DNA of 64,000 nucleotides from Halobacillus aidingensis (GTDB lineage Bacteria; Bacillota; Bacilli; Bacillales; Halobacillaceae), in the NCBI RefSeq assembly GCF_900104185.1, contig NZ_FNIZ01000005.1, positions 1-64,000 on the forward strand, in the 5' to 3' direction. Every line of letters starts with the position of its first letter. Within the stretch, counting starts at the first letter, position 1. The notes beneath the pieces were generated by a model that made no database searches, had not been told where the DNA came from, and saw only the letters and a list, made by a program, of their open reading frames with translations. Below, in pieces: positions 7,388-15,485 of this stretch. The position numbers and the translations under genes are program-made.

Positions 7388-8395
7388 TTACTTACTTGCT
7401 TTTTGCAGTTTCTGAATCATTTTCAAGCTGCGGCCGGTTCCGATGGCTACGGATTCTAGTGGGCTTGGGGCCATGTGTACGGGTACGGAAATTTCGTTGG
7501 ACAGCCAATCTTGCATGCCGTTGAGCAAGGAACCGCCTCCGGTAAGGATAACACCGTGGTCTACGATGTCTCCACTTAGTTCCGGTGGGCAATCTTCAAG
7601 GGTTGCACGAATCGTTTCAAGCAGTTGTTCAAGGGATTCTTTCAGGGCTCCTTGAACTTCCGTGGACTTCAATTCAATGGTTTTTGGAAGACCTGTGACC
7701 ATGTCGCGACCTCTTACTTCCATTGTTTCTTCTGGGTGCTCGATCAGTGCGTAGCCAATTTCCATTTTGATTTGCTCGGCTGTGCGCTCTCCGATTAATA
7801 CGTTGTAAGCTTTACGGACGTGCTGGATGATTTCCTCATCCATGACGTCTCCACCTGTACGGATGGATTTGCAGGATACGACACCACCGAAGGAAATGAT
7901 GGCCACTTCACTCGTTCCGCCACCGATATCTACGACTACGTTAGCAATGGGTTCATCAACGGGAAGGTCAGCACCGATTGCGGCTGCGATTGGTTCTTCA
8001 ATCAAGTGTACATTTTTGGCTCCGTAGCTTTTCACTGCATTGTGAATGGCGCGACGTTCTACAGATGTTGAGCCTGAAGGTGTGCATATAACGACGGTCG
8101 GTTTACGCATGGAGATTCCGGATTTTTTGGATACTTTTTTCAAAAGCTCCTTCAACATTTGCGCGGTCATATCATAATCAGCGATGACACCATCTCTCAA
8201 CGGGCGGACAGGGATGATGTTTCTCGGTGTCTTTCCGACCATTTCTTTTGCTTCTTTTCCTACAGCTACCACGTTTTTCGTTTCTGTGTTGTAGGCGACA
8301 ACAGACGGTTCGTTAAGTAAAATTCCTTTTGATTTCGAATAAATCAATATATTAGCAGTACCAAGATCGATACCGATTTCTGCGTTTGATAACAT
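7388..8395 (-). CDS. mreBH: Actin-like cell-shape protein MreBH
   Basis: A 335-residue MreB-family ATPase that polymerises under the membrane and directs lateral wall synthesis. Phosphate-1 ([11 protein letters not shown]), phosphate-2 ([14 protein letters not shown]) and adenosine ([11 protein letters not shown]) motifs are all present. Sequence and length fit MreBH best among the MreB, Mbl and MreBH paralogues. The start is the ATG at 8395, with GGAGG ten bases upstream; the longer frame to 8443 has no ribosome-binding site. The gene is monocistronic, away from mreCD. Confidence 0.9.
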   Translation of the reverse strand: MLSNAEIGIDLGTANILIYSKSKGILLNEPSVVAYNTETKNVVAVGKEAKEMVGKTPRNIIPVRPLRDGVIADYDMTAQMLKELLKKVSKKSGISMRKPTVVICTPSGSTSVERRAIHNAVKSYGAKNVHLIEEPIAAAIGADLPVDEPIANVVVDIGGGTSEVAIISFGGVVSCKSIRTGGDVMDEEIIQHVRKAYNVLIGERTAEQIKMEIGYALIEHPEETMEVRGRDMVTGLPKTIELKSTEVQGALKESLEQLLETIRATLEDCPPELSGDIVDHGVILTGGGSLLNGMQDWLSNEISVPVHMAPSPLESVAIGTGRSLKMIQKLQKASK

Positions 8396-8558
8396 GTAGA
8401 CGTACCTCCAAAGGTGAAATAATCTATTTATATATCTTCTCATATCATAGGATTTTTTTGGGGGTTGAACAACAGGAAATTCGTGGTCGGGGAGAAAGTG
8501 GTGTCATAAGTCTCCCCCCGTGTATAATGGGACTAACGATAGACAGAGGAGTTTTTCT

Positions 8559-9302
8559 ATGAGTTTTTTGAAACATGAAGAGATTATAAAACGGTGTGAA
8601 AAAATAAACCAATTGTATGAAATTGATCCTTCTTTTTTCGATGGGATTGTTGATGATTTATTGGATAGTGAACAGGATACGGAAACTGTGATATTGAGTG
8701 GTTTTCAGCGTCTCCTGACGGAAGTAGACAACGAAATCGAGCGGATGGAGGAATTCACTTCCATGAAGCCGAATTGTTTTATGGGGTGTGCTTTTTGCTG
8801 CTACTTCCCAATTGTCATCACGAAAATGGAAGCGAAAATGTTGTTTCGTTCCATCGAGAACTTCTCGGGAGATCGAAAAAAAGCGATTTATGCGCATTGG
8901 GAAAATTACTATGAAAAACAGCAGGATAAATTGCAATTAGCCATGGCCATGGATTATGAAGCACCAGAGACGAAGCTGGAATACAAAAAGTTGAATCTGC
9001 CTTGTCCGATGCTGGATCCAGAGACTCAATTGTGTATGGCTTATGAAGTGCGGCCGATTCCTTGTCGTACGTATTTGAACTATAGTGATCCGCAGGTTTG
9101 TGCCGATCAGCATATGCCAAAAGAACCGTTCAGCTATGAATTTCTTTATCAATTTTATTTCGGAAGTATCAATGAGTTAATACAGGCGCTCTATGAAAAT
9201 GGAGAGGATGTTTTTGTTGATTACCCGATGGATGCGTGGAGTTATGATTACCTTCCAGCCTGGATCAAGCAGTGGAAAGAGGGGACCTTAAGTGAAGTAT
9301 AA
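8559..9302 (+). CDS. YkgJ-family cysteine cluster protein
   Basis: A 247-residue protein carrying the YkgJ/UPF0153 zinc- or iron-sulphur-binding cysteine cluster. CxxxCxxCC (CFMGCAFCC) lies near residue 72. It is followed by LPCPML, a second Cys in TQLCMAYEVRPIPCRTYL, and a later Cys in PQVCAD. The exact reaction is unknown. The ATG at 8559 has GAGGAG 9 bases upstream. Its end overlaps the next gene's GTG start by 11 bases, so the MOSC protein is probably translationally coupled to it. Confidence 0.78.
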   Translation: MSFLKHEEIIKRCEKINQLYEIDPSFFDGIVDDLLDSEQDTETVILSGFQRLLTEVDNEIERMEEFTSMKPNCFMGCAFCCYFPIVITKMEAKMLFRSIENFSGDRKKAIYAHWENYYEKQQDKLQLAMAMDYEAPETKLEYKKLNLPCPMLDPETQLCMAYEVRPIPCRTYLNYSDPQVCADQHMPKEPFSYEFLYQFYFGSINELIQALYENGEDVFVDYPMDAWSYDYLPAWIKQWKEGTLSEV

Positions 9303-9933
9303 ACTCTTATCTTTGAATGTCGGCCGTCCGGAAACTTATGAAACAGATAAAGGCGAGTTGAACAGTGCCTATCGGAAAACCCCTGTCAAAGGTCCTGTTC
9401 ATTTAACTTACTTGAACTTTGAAGGGGATGAACAAGCAGATAAAAAGAATCATGGCGGTCGTGATAAAGCCGTCTGTCTCTATCCAGCCCAGCACTATAG
9501 GCACTGGGAAGATCATTACAGCCAAGAATTTAGTTTTCCTTCTTTTGGGGAGAATTTGACTGTGGAAGGGATTGATGAACGGGATGTCCGTATTGGGGAT
9601 GTTTTTCAGCTCGGAGACGCAGTCCTGCAAGTGTCTGAGCCGAGGAAACCATGCTATATCATAGCCCGCACTCATGGAATCGATGACTTTCCAGCTCGTG
9701 TCATGGAAAAAGGGTTCTCAGGATTTTATTTGAGGGTGTTACGGGAGGGAAGAGTGTCCCCGGGGGATGACATGACTTTGATTGAGTCCCACCCCGATGG
9801 AGTGACGGTGGATGATGTCAATGAAGTGCGCTACCACGATCGAGATAATACCGCTAAAATTAGACGGATTGTAGCTGTTGAACCACTAGCCGATGGTTTG
9901 AAACAAACACTGAACAAGCGTCTACAAAAGTGA
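9292..9933 (+). CDS. MOSC domain protein (YiiM/YflK-like)
   Basis: A 213-residue MOSC-domain protein. N-terminal segment LLSLNVGRPETYE, KKNHGGRDKAVCLYP, FGENLTVEGIDE, and the conserved Cys121 in EPRKPCYI all fit the YiiM branch. In YiiM-type proteins this domain binds molybdenum cofactor and reduces N-hydroxylated substrates; that role is inferred. The start is a GTG inside the end of the YkgJ-family gene with AGGGGACC upstream. A deaminase gene follows after 14 bases. Confidence 0.82.
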   Translation: MKYKLLSLNVGRPETYETDKGELNSAYRKTPVKGPVHLTYLNFEGDEQADKKNHGGRDKAVCLYPAQHYRHWEDHYSQEFSFPSFGENLTVEGIDERDVRIGDVFQLGDAVLQVSEPRKPCYIIARTHGIDDFPARVMEKGFSGFYLRVLREGRVSPGDDMTLIESHPDGVTVDDVNEVRYHDRDNTAKIRRIVAVEPLADGLKQTLNKRLQK

Positions 9934-9947
9934 GGGGGGAATAGGTC

Positions 9948-10403
9948 ATGAATCCTTTTTCAGAACGGGCCTTAATATTAGCTTTAAAAAATGTGGAGGA
10001 TGGCGGCCACCCGTTCGGAGCTGTCCTTGTCTGTGACGGAGAAATTATCGCTGAGGGTGTGAATGAACTGCATCTACGACCAGATGTCAGTGCTCATGCT
10101 GAATTGGTAGCGATCAAGAAAGCTCAACAAGCACGGGGGTCGATTGATTTGAGTGATTGTACGATGTATGCAAGTGGGGAACCTTGTGCGATGTGTCTCA
10201 CAGCCATGTATTTTTCTAATCTGAAAAAAGTCATATACTCCCAGTCCGTCGAAGATGCAAGTCGTGTTGGACTTACCCTTTCAGAGAAATTTTATCAAGA
10301 CCTTGAAAAACCGAAGGACCAACGTGAAATCAAGATGATCCATGAACCAATCGAAAATAAAGAGTTAGATGCAATGAAAGCCTATGGGACGAAGAAAGGA
10401 TAG
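9948..10403 (+). CDS. Cytidine/guanine-deaminase-like zinc hydrolase
   Basis: A 151-residue member of the CMP/dCMP deaminase fold. The zinc site is complete: His50 and Glu52 in HAE, Cys80 and Cys83 in EPCAMC. Size and overall pattern are closest to guanine deaminase and related nucleobase deaminases. The substrate is not settled, and it is too unlike TadA (no tRNA-binding features seen) to call it that. ATG at 9948 follows GAGGGGGGAATAGGTC. It lies in a rightward run with the YkgJ, MOSC and DUF1992 genes. Confidence 0.75.
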   Translation: MNPFSERALILALKNVEDGGHPFGAVLVCDGEIIAEGVNELHLRPDVSAHAELVAIKKAQQARGSIDLSDCTMYASGEPCAMCLTAMYFSNLKKVIYSQSVEDASRVGLTLSEKFYQDLEKPKDQREIKMIHEPIENKELDAMKAYGTKKG

Positions 10404-10414
10404 GAGGCAGAAAG

Positions 10415-10786
10415 ATGGATTATGGACATTTGATTGAAGAAAAGATTAAACAATCCATGAAAAAAGGGGATTTCGACAACTTGCCGGGGAAAGGAAAACC
10501 GCTGCCCAAAGACGAATTCGCTCATCTGCCTCCAGAACTTAGAAACAGTTACCGAATTTTGAAGAATGCCAACATGCTGCCTGAAGAAATGATTCTAAAA
10601 AAAGAGATGGTAGAGATTGAAGATCTCCTAACAGAAATTGCAGATCCTCAGTTATCCGCTCACTATAAAAAAGAATGGAAAGAGAAGAAACTGCGCTTTG
10701 ACATGATGATGGAAAAGAGGAAGTTGAACCAGTCAGGGGCATTTAAACAATATCAAAGCAAGATTGACCGGCGTTTCGGATTTTGA
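10415..10786 (+). CDS. DUF1992 (DnaJ homologue subfamily C28-type) protein
   Basis: A 123-residue protein that matches the DUF1992 domain. It starts with helix LIEEKIKQSMKKGDFDNL, followed by PGKGKPL, ELRNSYRILKNANMLPEE and a long charged C-terminal helix. The domain is shared with eukaryotic DNAJC28 but contains no J domain. Function unknown. ATG at 10415 with GGAGGC upstream, 11 bases after the deaminase gene, so it is probably the end of the same operon. Confidence 0.78.
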   Translation: MDYGHLIEEKIKQSMKKGDFDNLPGKGKPLPKDEFAHLPPELRNSYRILKNANMLPEEMILKKEMVEIEDLLTEIADPQLSAHYKKEWKEKKLRFDMMMEKRKLNQSGAFKQYQSKIDRRFGF

Positions 10787-10846
10787 ATTCGGGCGGGGTT
10801 TTTACTTTTAGCATTGGCTCACGGTGTAACAAAAGGAGGCGATGAT

Positions 10847-11512
10847 ATGTGCGGAAGATACACTCTATTAGCAGAAGAAGCGGAAATATTGAGAGAGTAC
10901 GGAATAGAAAGACCAATTGACGGCTATGAACCACGTTACAACATCGCACCGGGGCAAAAGGTACTGGCGGTCATCCATGATGGAAAGCAAAAGCGTGCAG
11001 GTTATATGAAATGGGGGCTTGTCCCATCGTGGGCCAAAGATCCTAAAATTGGCTATAAAATGATTAACGCCAGAAGTGAAACAGCTCATGAAAAACCCAG
11101 CTACAAAAGGCTGATGAGTCAAAAGCGCTGCTTAATTGTAGCGGATAGTTTTTATGAATGGCAGAAAACTGAATCAGGAAAACAACCCGTTAGAATTCAA
11201 CCGGAAAACCGTTCCCTTTTTGCTTTTGCCGGATTGTGGGATCAGTGGGAAGGGGAGGAAGAGTCTCTTTACACCTGCACGATTCTCACTCAGGATGCGA
11301 ATGAGTTCATGGCTCCGATCCACAACCGGATGCCTGTCATACTGCCGAAAGGAAAGCAGGATCAGTGGATTGAACCAGTGAAATGGTCACCGTCAGATGC
11401 CAAAGGCTTTGTTGAACAACTGACCATGAACGACCTCCGTGCCTATGAAGTTAGCGACTATGTGAACTCCGCAAAAAACGAAGGCCCAGACTGCATCACC
11501 CCCTTAGCGTGA
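10847..11512 (+). CDS. SRAP (HMCES/YedK) abasic-site-protecting protein
   Basis: A 221-residue SOS-response-associated peptidase family protein. Cys2, exposed after removal of Met1, is the residue that forms a thiazolidine link with abasic sites in single-stranded DNA. Supporting motifs are MCGRYTL, YNIAPGQ, NARSETAHEKPSYK, DSFYEWQ and HNRMPVIL with the conserved His. The ATG at 10847, preceded by AAGGAGG, is required to place Cys at position 2; the longer frame from 10814 is rejected. No LexA-type site was identified. Confidence 0.9.
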   Translation: MCGRYTLLAEEAEILREYGIERPIDGYEPRYNIAPGQKVLAVIHDGKQKRAGYMKWGLVPSWAKDPKIGYKMINARSETAHEKPSYKRLMSQKRCLIVADSFYEWQKTESGKQPVRIQPENRSLFAFAGLWDQWEGEEESLYTCTILTQDANEFMAPIHNRMPVILPKGKQDQWIEPVKWSPSDAKGFVEQLTMNDLRAYEVSDYVNSAKNEGPDCITPLA

Positions 11513-11532
11513 CCATACCTTTATTAAATAAT

Positions 11533-12076
11533 CTGGCAGGATTGTTTAAGACTCAGTTTCGAGACTTTTGTAGAGTGGATGGGGCTGCGGGGAATGGCTC
11601 GCTTTCCGCGGGAGCGCGGTGAGCCTCCGCGGACTGCGTCCTGCGGGGTCTAACCATGCACTTTTTTCCCGCAGGAGTCTCGCCATCTCCTCCGCCCCTT
11701 TACCATGTGAGTAACTCGAAACCACTTCCTGGAAACTCTGCTTGTATTCTCAAACGAAGTTGATAATATAAAACTCTCCCCAGTGGTCATTCCGAGCGTG
11801 AAAGCTTGATTTAGAGCGCTTTATGCCTGCTACTGCGTTGGGGTGGAAAACGCCCCATCTTGGTATAGGGGTCGTTTCTCACCTACATGGAATGGGGTTG
11901 TTGGGAAGCTGCGAGACCCCCGTGGGAGAAGGAGATAGGCGAGATCCCGCAGGACGAAGTCCGAGGAAGCTCGGCGCTCCCCCACAGGAAAGCGAGTGGC
12001 TTCCCAACCACCCCTGACTCCAAATACGGCAAACGAACCCCGGTTATCTCGAAACTGAGTCTTCCACAATCGGGAG
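11533..12076. repeat. Composite inverted-repeat element, copy C
   Basis: The termini are inverted: GACTCAGTTTCGAGAC on the left and TCTCGAAACTGAGTCTTCC on the right. Inside are two self-complementary GC-rich modules, at about 11580-11700 and 11890-12010, in opposite orientation. They are joined by about 190 bases containing TAGAGCGCTTTATGCC. The element fills the convergent gap between the SRAP gene and the AGCS symporter gene. Small open frames in this region come from the repeat and are not annotated. Confidence 0.88.
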
Positions 12077-12100
12077 TATTTCTGAAGTTGGGCATCAAAA

Positions 12101-12140
12101 AAAAGAGCTTACAGCACAATTTGTGGCTGTAAGCTCTTTT
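12101..12140 (-). terminator. Terminator of the AGCS symporter gene
   Basis: A 14-bp perfect stem, AAAAGAGCTTACAG / CTGTAAGCTCTTTT, with A and T runs on both sides, lies just past the symporter stop. Confidence 0.88.
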
Positions 12141-12164
12141 TGAATGGTTGATTAGATTCTAAGG

Positions 12165-13556
12165 TTAACCGGCTTGGCGTTGTTCGCGTTCTTGTTGTTT
12201 TTCTTTCTTGGCGACTTTCAGGAACTTGTTCGTTTCGGCCGCTACGACCCCGGATAGGAGTAATAGTCCGATCAAGTTCGGGAAGGCCATTAAGCCATTC
12301 ATGACATCAGCGAAAACCCATACTGTGCTCAGTTGGGATACGGCTCCTACAAGGACGAATGCTACGAATACTATCTTGTAAACACCGATGAATCGTTGTT
12401 TCGTCAAGTAACCGAAGCATTTTTCTCCATAGTAGGACCAACCGACAATGGTAGAGAAGGCAAAGAAGACTAAGCCTATGGTTACAATATACGCCCCTAC
12501 ATCACCAAGGAAAATTTGGAATGAAGTAGAAGTTAAGTCGGCGCCGTCCAGCCCGCCTTGATATTGACCAGCCATGACGATCGTTAACCCTGTCATTGTA
12601 CAAACGATAATAGTATCAATGAATACTTGGGTCATGGATACAAGAGCCTGGCGTCCTGCATAGTCGGTACGGGCTGCAGCAGCAGCGATCGGTGCAGAAC
12701 CGAGGCCTGCTTCATTTGAGAACACCCCGCGTGCGACACCATAACGAATGACTGTTCCGAGTAAACCGCCTCCAAGGGCACTTGCGGTAAACGCATCATT
12801 AAAGATGGTACCAAATGCCGGGATGACCATGTTGTAATTGAGTATAAGTATAATTAATGCACCAATGACATAGAAAATAGCCATGATTGGAACAAAGAAA
12901 GCCGTGACTTTCCCGATACTTTTAATCCCTCCAAGCAATACTAAACCTGCCAAAAGGGTCAACAGAACTCCCGTTACCCATGGAGAAACATTGAACGTGC
13001 CTTCCATGACATCAGAAACAGAGTTGGACTGTACCATGTTCCCAATTCCGAATGCAGCGACCGCACCGAAGATTGCGAATAAGAAACCGAGAGGCCGCCC
13101 AAGCCACTTCGTTTTCAAACCGCGGGACAAATAATACATCGGTCCGCCGGACATTTCACCGTTTTTTCCTTCAATTCTGTATTTAACGGCTAGGACAGCT
13201 TCGGCATATTTCGTCGCCATACCAAAAACTGCTGTCACCCACATCCAGAAAACGGCGCCTGGCCCCCCTAGGACAACGGCCGTTGCAACACCAGCAATAT
13301 TTCCTGTTCCGATGGTTGCCGCAAGAGCTGTGGTGAGCGCCTGGTAATGAGAAATATCCCCCTTTTCATTCTTTTTCTTCTCTTTGCTTGGTTTGAAAGC
13401 AAGCTTTAGAGCGTAGGGGAGCGTTTTAAACTGAAGAAACCCCAGACGGAGTGTTAAATAAACCCCTGTTCCGACTAATAAAACTAAGAGGAACGGTCCC
13501 CAGACGATTCCACTTAATTCACTTAAAAAACTGTGTAGTGCACTACCTTCACCCAT
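12165..13556 (-). CDS. Alanine/glycine:cation symporter (AGCS, AlsT-like)
   Basis: A 463-residue membrane transporter of the AGCS family, which brings in alanine or glycine with sodium. Family signatures are ALAATIGTGNIAGVATAV near the start, GGPMYYLSRG, GNMVQSNS, and RYGVARGVFSNEAGLGSAPI, plus about ten to eleven hydrophobic helices. It ends in a charged cytosolic tail. The start is placed at the second of two adjacent ATGs (13556), because AGGGGGAAG spaces best with it; 13559 is the alternative. Sodium coupling would fit a saline habitat, which is inference. Confidence 0.88.
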   Translation of the reverse strand: MGEGSALHSFLSELSGIVWGPFLLVLLVGTGVYLTLRLGFLQFKTLPYALKLAFKPSKEKKKNEKGDISHYQALTTALAATIGTGNIAGVATAVVLGGPGAVFWMWVTAVFGMATKYAEAVLAVKYRIEGKNGEMSGGPMYYLSRGLKTKWLGRPLGFLFAIFGAVAAFGIGNMVQSNSVSDVMEGTFNVSPWVTGVLLTLLAGLVLLGGIKSIGKVTAFFVPIMAIFYVIGALIILILNYNMVIPAFGTIFNDAFTASALGGGLLGTVIRYGVARGVFSNEAGLGSAPIAAAAARTDYAGRQALVSMTQVFIDTIIVCTMTGLTIVMAGQYQGGLDGADLTSTSFQIFLGDVGAYIVTIGLVFFAFSTIVGWSYYGEKCFGYLTKQRFIGVYKIVFVAFVLVGAVSQLSTVWVFADVMNGLMAFPNLIGLLLLSGVVAAETNKFLKVAKKEKQQEREQRQAG

Positions 13557-13777
13557 CATCTTCCCCCTATCCATATAGTTAGTATTCGTTCATATATTAA
13601 ATATTCCGAAAATTAGGAACAAATGTCAAGGTCATTTCAGTACAAAAATGAAAAAGAACGGTTGATTTCGACATAAAAAGGGAAGATATTTGGGTGAACT
13701 GTTTTATATGGGCAGGATTTTCGACGCTTTCATAGAAAATAAACAGATGAGAAATACTACATTGGAGGAACATAATT

Positions 13778-14245
13778 ATGATTCGTGTATTATTTGTCTG
13801 CCTCGGTAACATTTGCCGTTCTCCTATGGCAGAAGCAATCTTTAAAGATCTGGTGAAAAAAGAAGGATTGGATGAAAAAATAACCGTCGATTCTGCAGGG
13901 ATTGGCCATTGGCATATTGGTGCTGAACCTCATGAAGGGACTCGGGCCATCCTTGATGATAAAAGCATCTCTTATGAGGGGATGAGTGCAAGGCAAGTGA
14001 AGGAATCCGACTGGGATGAATTTGATTACTTGATTGCGATGGATAATAAAAACATCCAGGACTTGAATGGAATTCGAGAAAAAAATGATGTAGTGGTCGC
14101 TAAACTTCTCGACTTCGTTCCTCATTCGAAGGAAAGTGAAGTGCCTGACCCATATTTCACAGGAAATTTTGAATATGTGTATGACCTCGTCCATGAGGGA
14201 TGTTTTAAACTTTTAGAGAAAATAAAAAACGATCATAATCTTTGA
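13778..14245 (+). CDS. yfkJ: Low-molecular-weight protein tyrosine phosphatase YfkJ
   Basis: A 155-residue LMW phosphatase that hydrolyses phosphotyrosine in the cytosol. The P-loop is CLGNICRS with nucleophile Cys8 and Arg14, and the general-acid Asp sits in VPDPYF. Order with the next two genes matches B. subtilis yfkJ-yfkI-yfkH, where this phosphatase has been linked to stress and spore resilience. ATG at 13778 follows GGAGGAA. The end overlaps the ribosome-binding site of yfkI. Confidence 0.9.
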   Translation: MIRVLFVCLGNICRSPMAEAIFKDLVKKEGLDEKITVDSAGIGHWHIGAEPHEGTRAILDDKSISYEGMSARQVKESDWDEFDYLIAMDNKNIQDLNGIREKNDVVVAKLLDFVPHSKESEVPDPYFTGNFEYVYDLVHEGCFKLLEKIKNDHNL

Positions 14246-14256
14246 GGAGGATGTTT

Positions 14257-14586
14257 ATGGGACAGAGTAAACTTTGGAAAGGTGTTCTTATAGGAGCTTT
14301 GGTTGGAGGAATAACTGCTCTTATGGATAAAGAAACGAGACAGTATGTAGGAGAGAAATCACGAGCTACAGGTTCCAAGTGTCAAAGTTATGTGAAGCAG
14401 CCTTCAGAAGCAATCCACAGGATCAGAGTGAATTATGAGGCATTTTCTTCCCAGGTAAATAAAGGAGTGGAAGATCTTCTGGAATTATTGGATAAGGCGG
14501 AGAGTATGCTGAATAAAGTAGGGGAAATTAATCAAGAAGTGAAAGAGCAGCTGAGAGCTGTAGACGATTCAAAAGAAGCTTCTTGA
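14257..14586 (+). CDS. yfkI: YtxH-like small protein YfkI
   Basis: A 109-residue protein with an N-terminal hydrophobic glycine-rich helix (GVLIGALVGGITALM) and a long charged, helical remainder, as in YtxH-type proteins. It lies between yfkJ and yfkH as in B. subtilis. The ATG at 14257 is chosen over 14251 and 14242 because GAGGAGG lies seven bases before it and directly over the yfkJ stop, implying translational coupling. Probable membrane-attached protein of unknown function. Confidence 0.78.
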   Translation: MGQSKLWKGVLIGALVGGITALMDKETRQYVGEKSRATGSKCQSYVKQPSEAIHRIRVNYEAFSSQVNKGVEDLLELLDKAESMLNKVGEINQEVKEQLRAVDDSKEAS

Positions 14587-14608
14587 TCACAAGAGGTGAG
14601 GGAATATC

Positions 14609-15439
14609 GTGAAGACCATCAAGAATTTTGGCAAAGAGCTGTTTACTCGCTTCGGTGAAGATGATGTCGGAGGAATGGCAGCTCAATTGTCGTATTTTTT
14701 TCTACTATCTTTGTTTCCTTTTATGATATTCCTGCTTACACTGCTCGGATATTTACATATTGACGAAGAACGAGTGCTTGCTTTCGTCAGTACCTATGCG
14801 CCGCCTGAAACGTTCGATTTGATTACGGAAAATGTTTCGTCCTTATTAAGCAGTGAAAATGGAAGTTTGCTATCCATCGGTTTACTAGGCACCCTTTGGG
14901 CTGCATCTAATGGGGTCAATGCTATTATGCGAGCATTCAACCGTGCTCATAACGTCAGTGAGAATCGTTCATTTCTTGTATCACGCATCATCGCGATTGT
15001 CCTGACAGTGGCAATGGTTTTCGTTATCGGAATTGCTTTTCTGCTGCCTGTTCTCGGTCATACGATCGGCGTCCAACTGTTTTCCGTCTTTGGACTTTCT
15101 GAAAACTTTTTGACGTTATGGAATGGGATGAGGTGGGTGATTTCATCCATCATCTTTTACATCGTATTATCTTTTTTGTACGTTATGGCACCAAATAAAC
15201 GGTTAAAATACCGTGATACCGTCCCAGGGGCGGTGTTTGCCACATTCGGCTGGCAGTTAGTTTCCTTGTTGTTTTCTTTTTATGTGAGTAGTCTTGGGAA
15301 TTTCTCTGCGACATATGGGAGTTTAGGTACAGTGATTGTGCTGATGATTTGGTTATACCTTTCAGGAGTCGTCATTATTCTGGGAGGGGAAATCAATGCT
15401 ATGAGTCATCATCGCAGAACGAAAGAGACATGGGGGTAG
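14609..15439 (+). CDS. yfkH: YihY/BrkB family membrane protein YfkH
   Basis: A 276-residue protein with six hydrophobic helices and the BrkB/YihY signatures GGMAAQLSYFFLLSLFPFM, GTLWAASNGVNAIMRAFNRA and YGSLGTVIVLMIWLYLSG. The family was once mis-called ribonuclease BN; its real role is unknown, possibly export or envelope integrity. The start is a GTG at 14609 with AGAGGTGAGGG upstream. Last gene of the yfkJIH operon, followed by a strong terminator. Confidence 0.85.
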   Translation: MKTIKNFGKELFTRFGEDDVGGMAAQLSYFFLLSLFPFMIFLLTLLGYLHIDEERVLAFVSTYAPPETFDLITENVSSLLSSENGSLLSIGLLGTLWAASNGVNAIMRAFNRAHNVSENRSFLVSRIIAIVLTVAMVFVIGIAFLLPVLGHTIGVQLFSVFGLSENFLTLWNGMRWVISSIIFYIVLSFLYVMAPNKRLKYRDTVPGAVFATFGWQLVSLLFSFYVSSLGNFSATYGSLGTVIVLMIWLYLSGVVIILGGEINAMSHHRRTKETWG

Positions 15440-15450
15440 AACAGATAAAG

Positions 15451-15480
15451 AAAGGCGGGACCATGTAAGGTTCCGCCTTT
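15451..15480. terminator. Bidirectional terminator yfkH / metal ATPase
   Basis: AAAGGCGGGACC pairs with GGTTCCGCCTTT around ATGTAA and is flanked by A/T tracts. It serves both convergent genes. Confidence 0.85.
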
Positions 15481-15485
15481 CTTCT

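Noticed and set aside
7065-7415. Open frames on both strands in the mreBH 3' gap
   Set aside because: They cover the terminator and the stem-loop repeat and look like no protein family.
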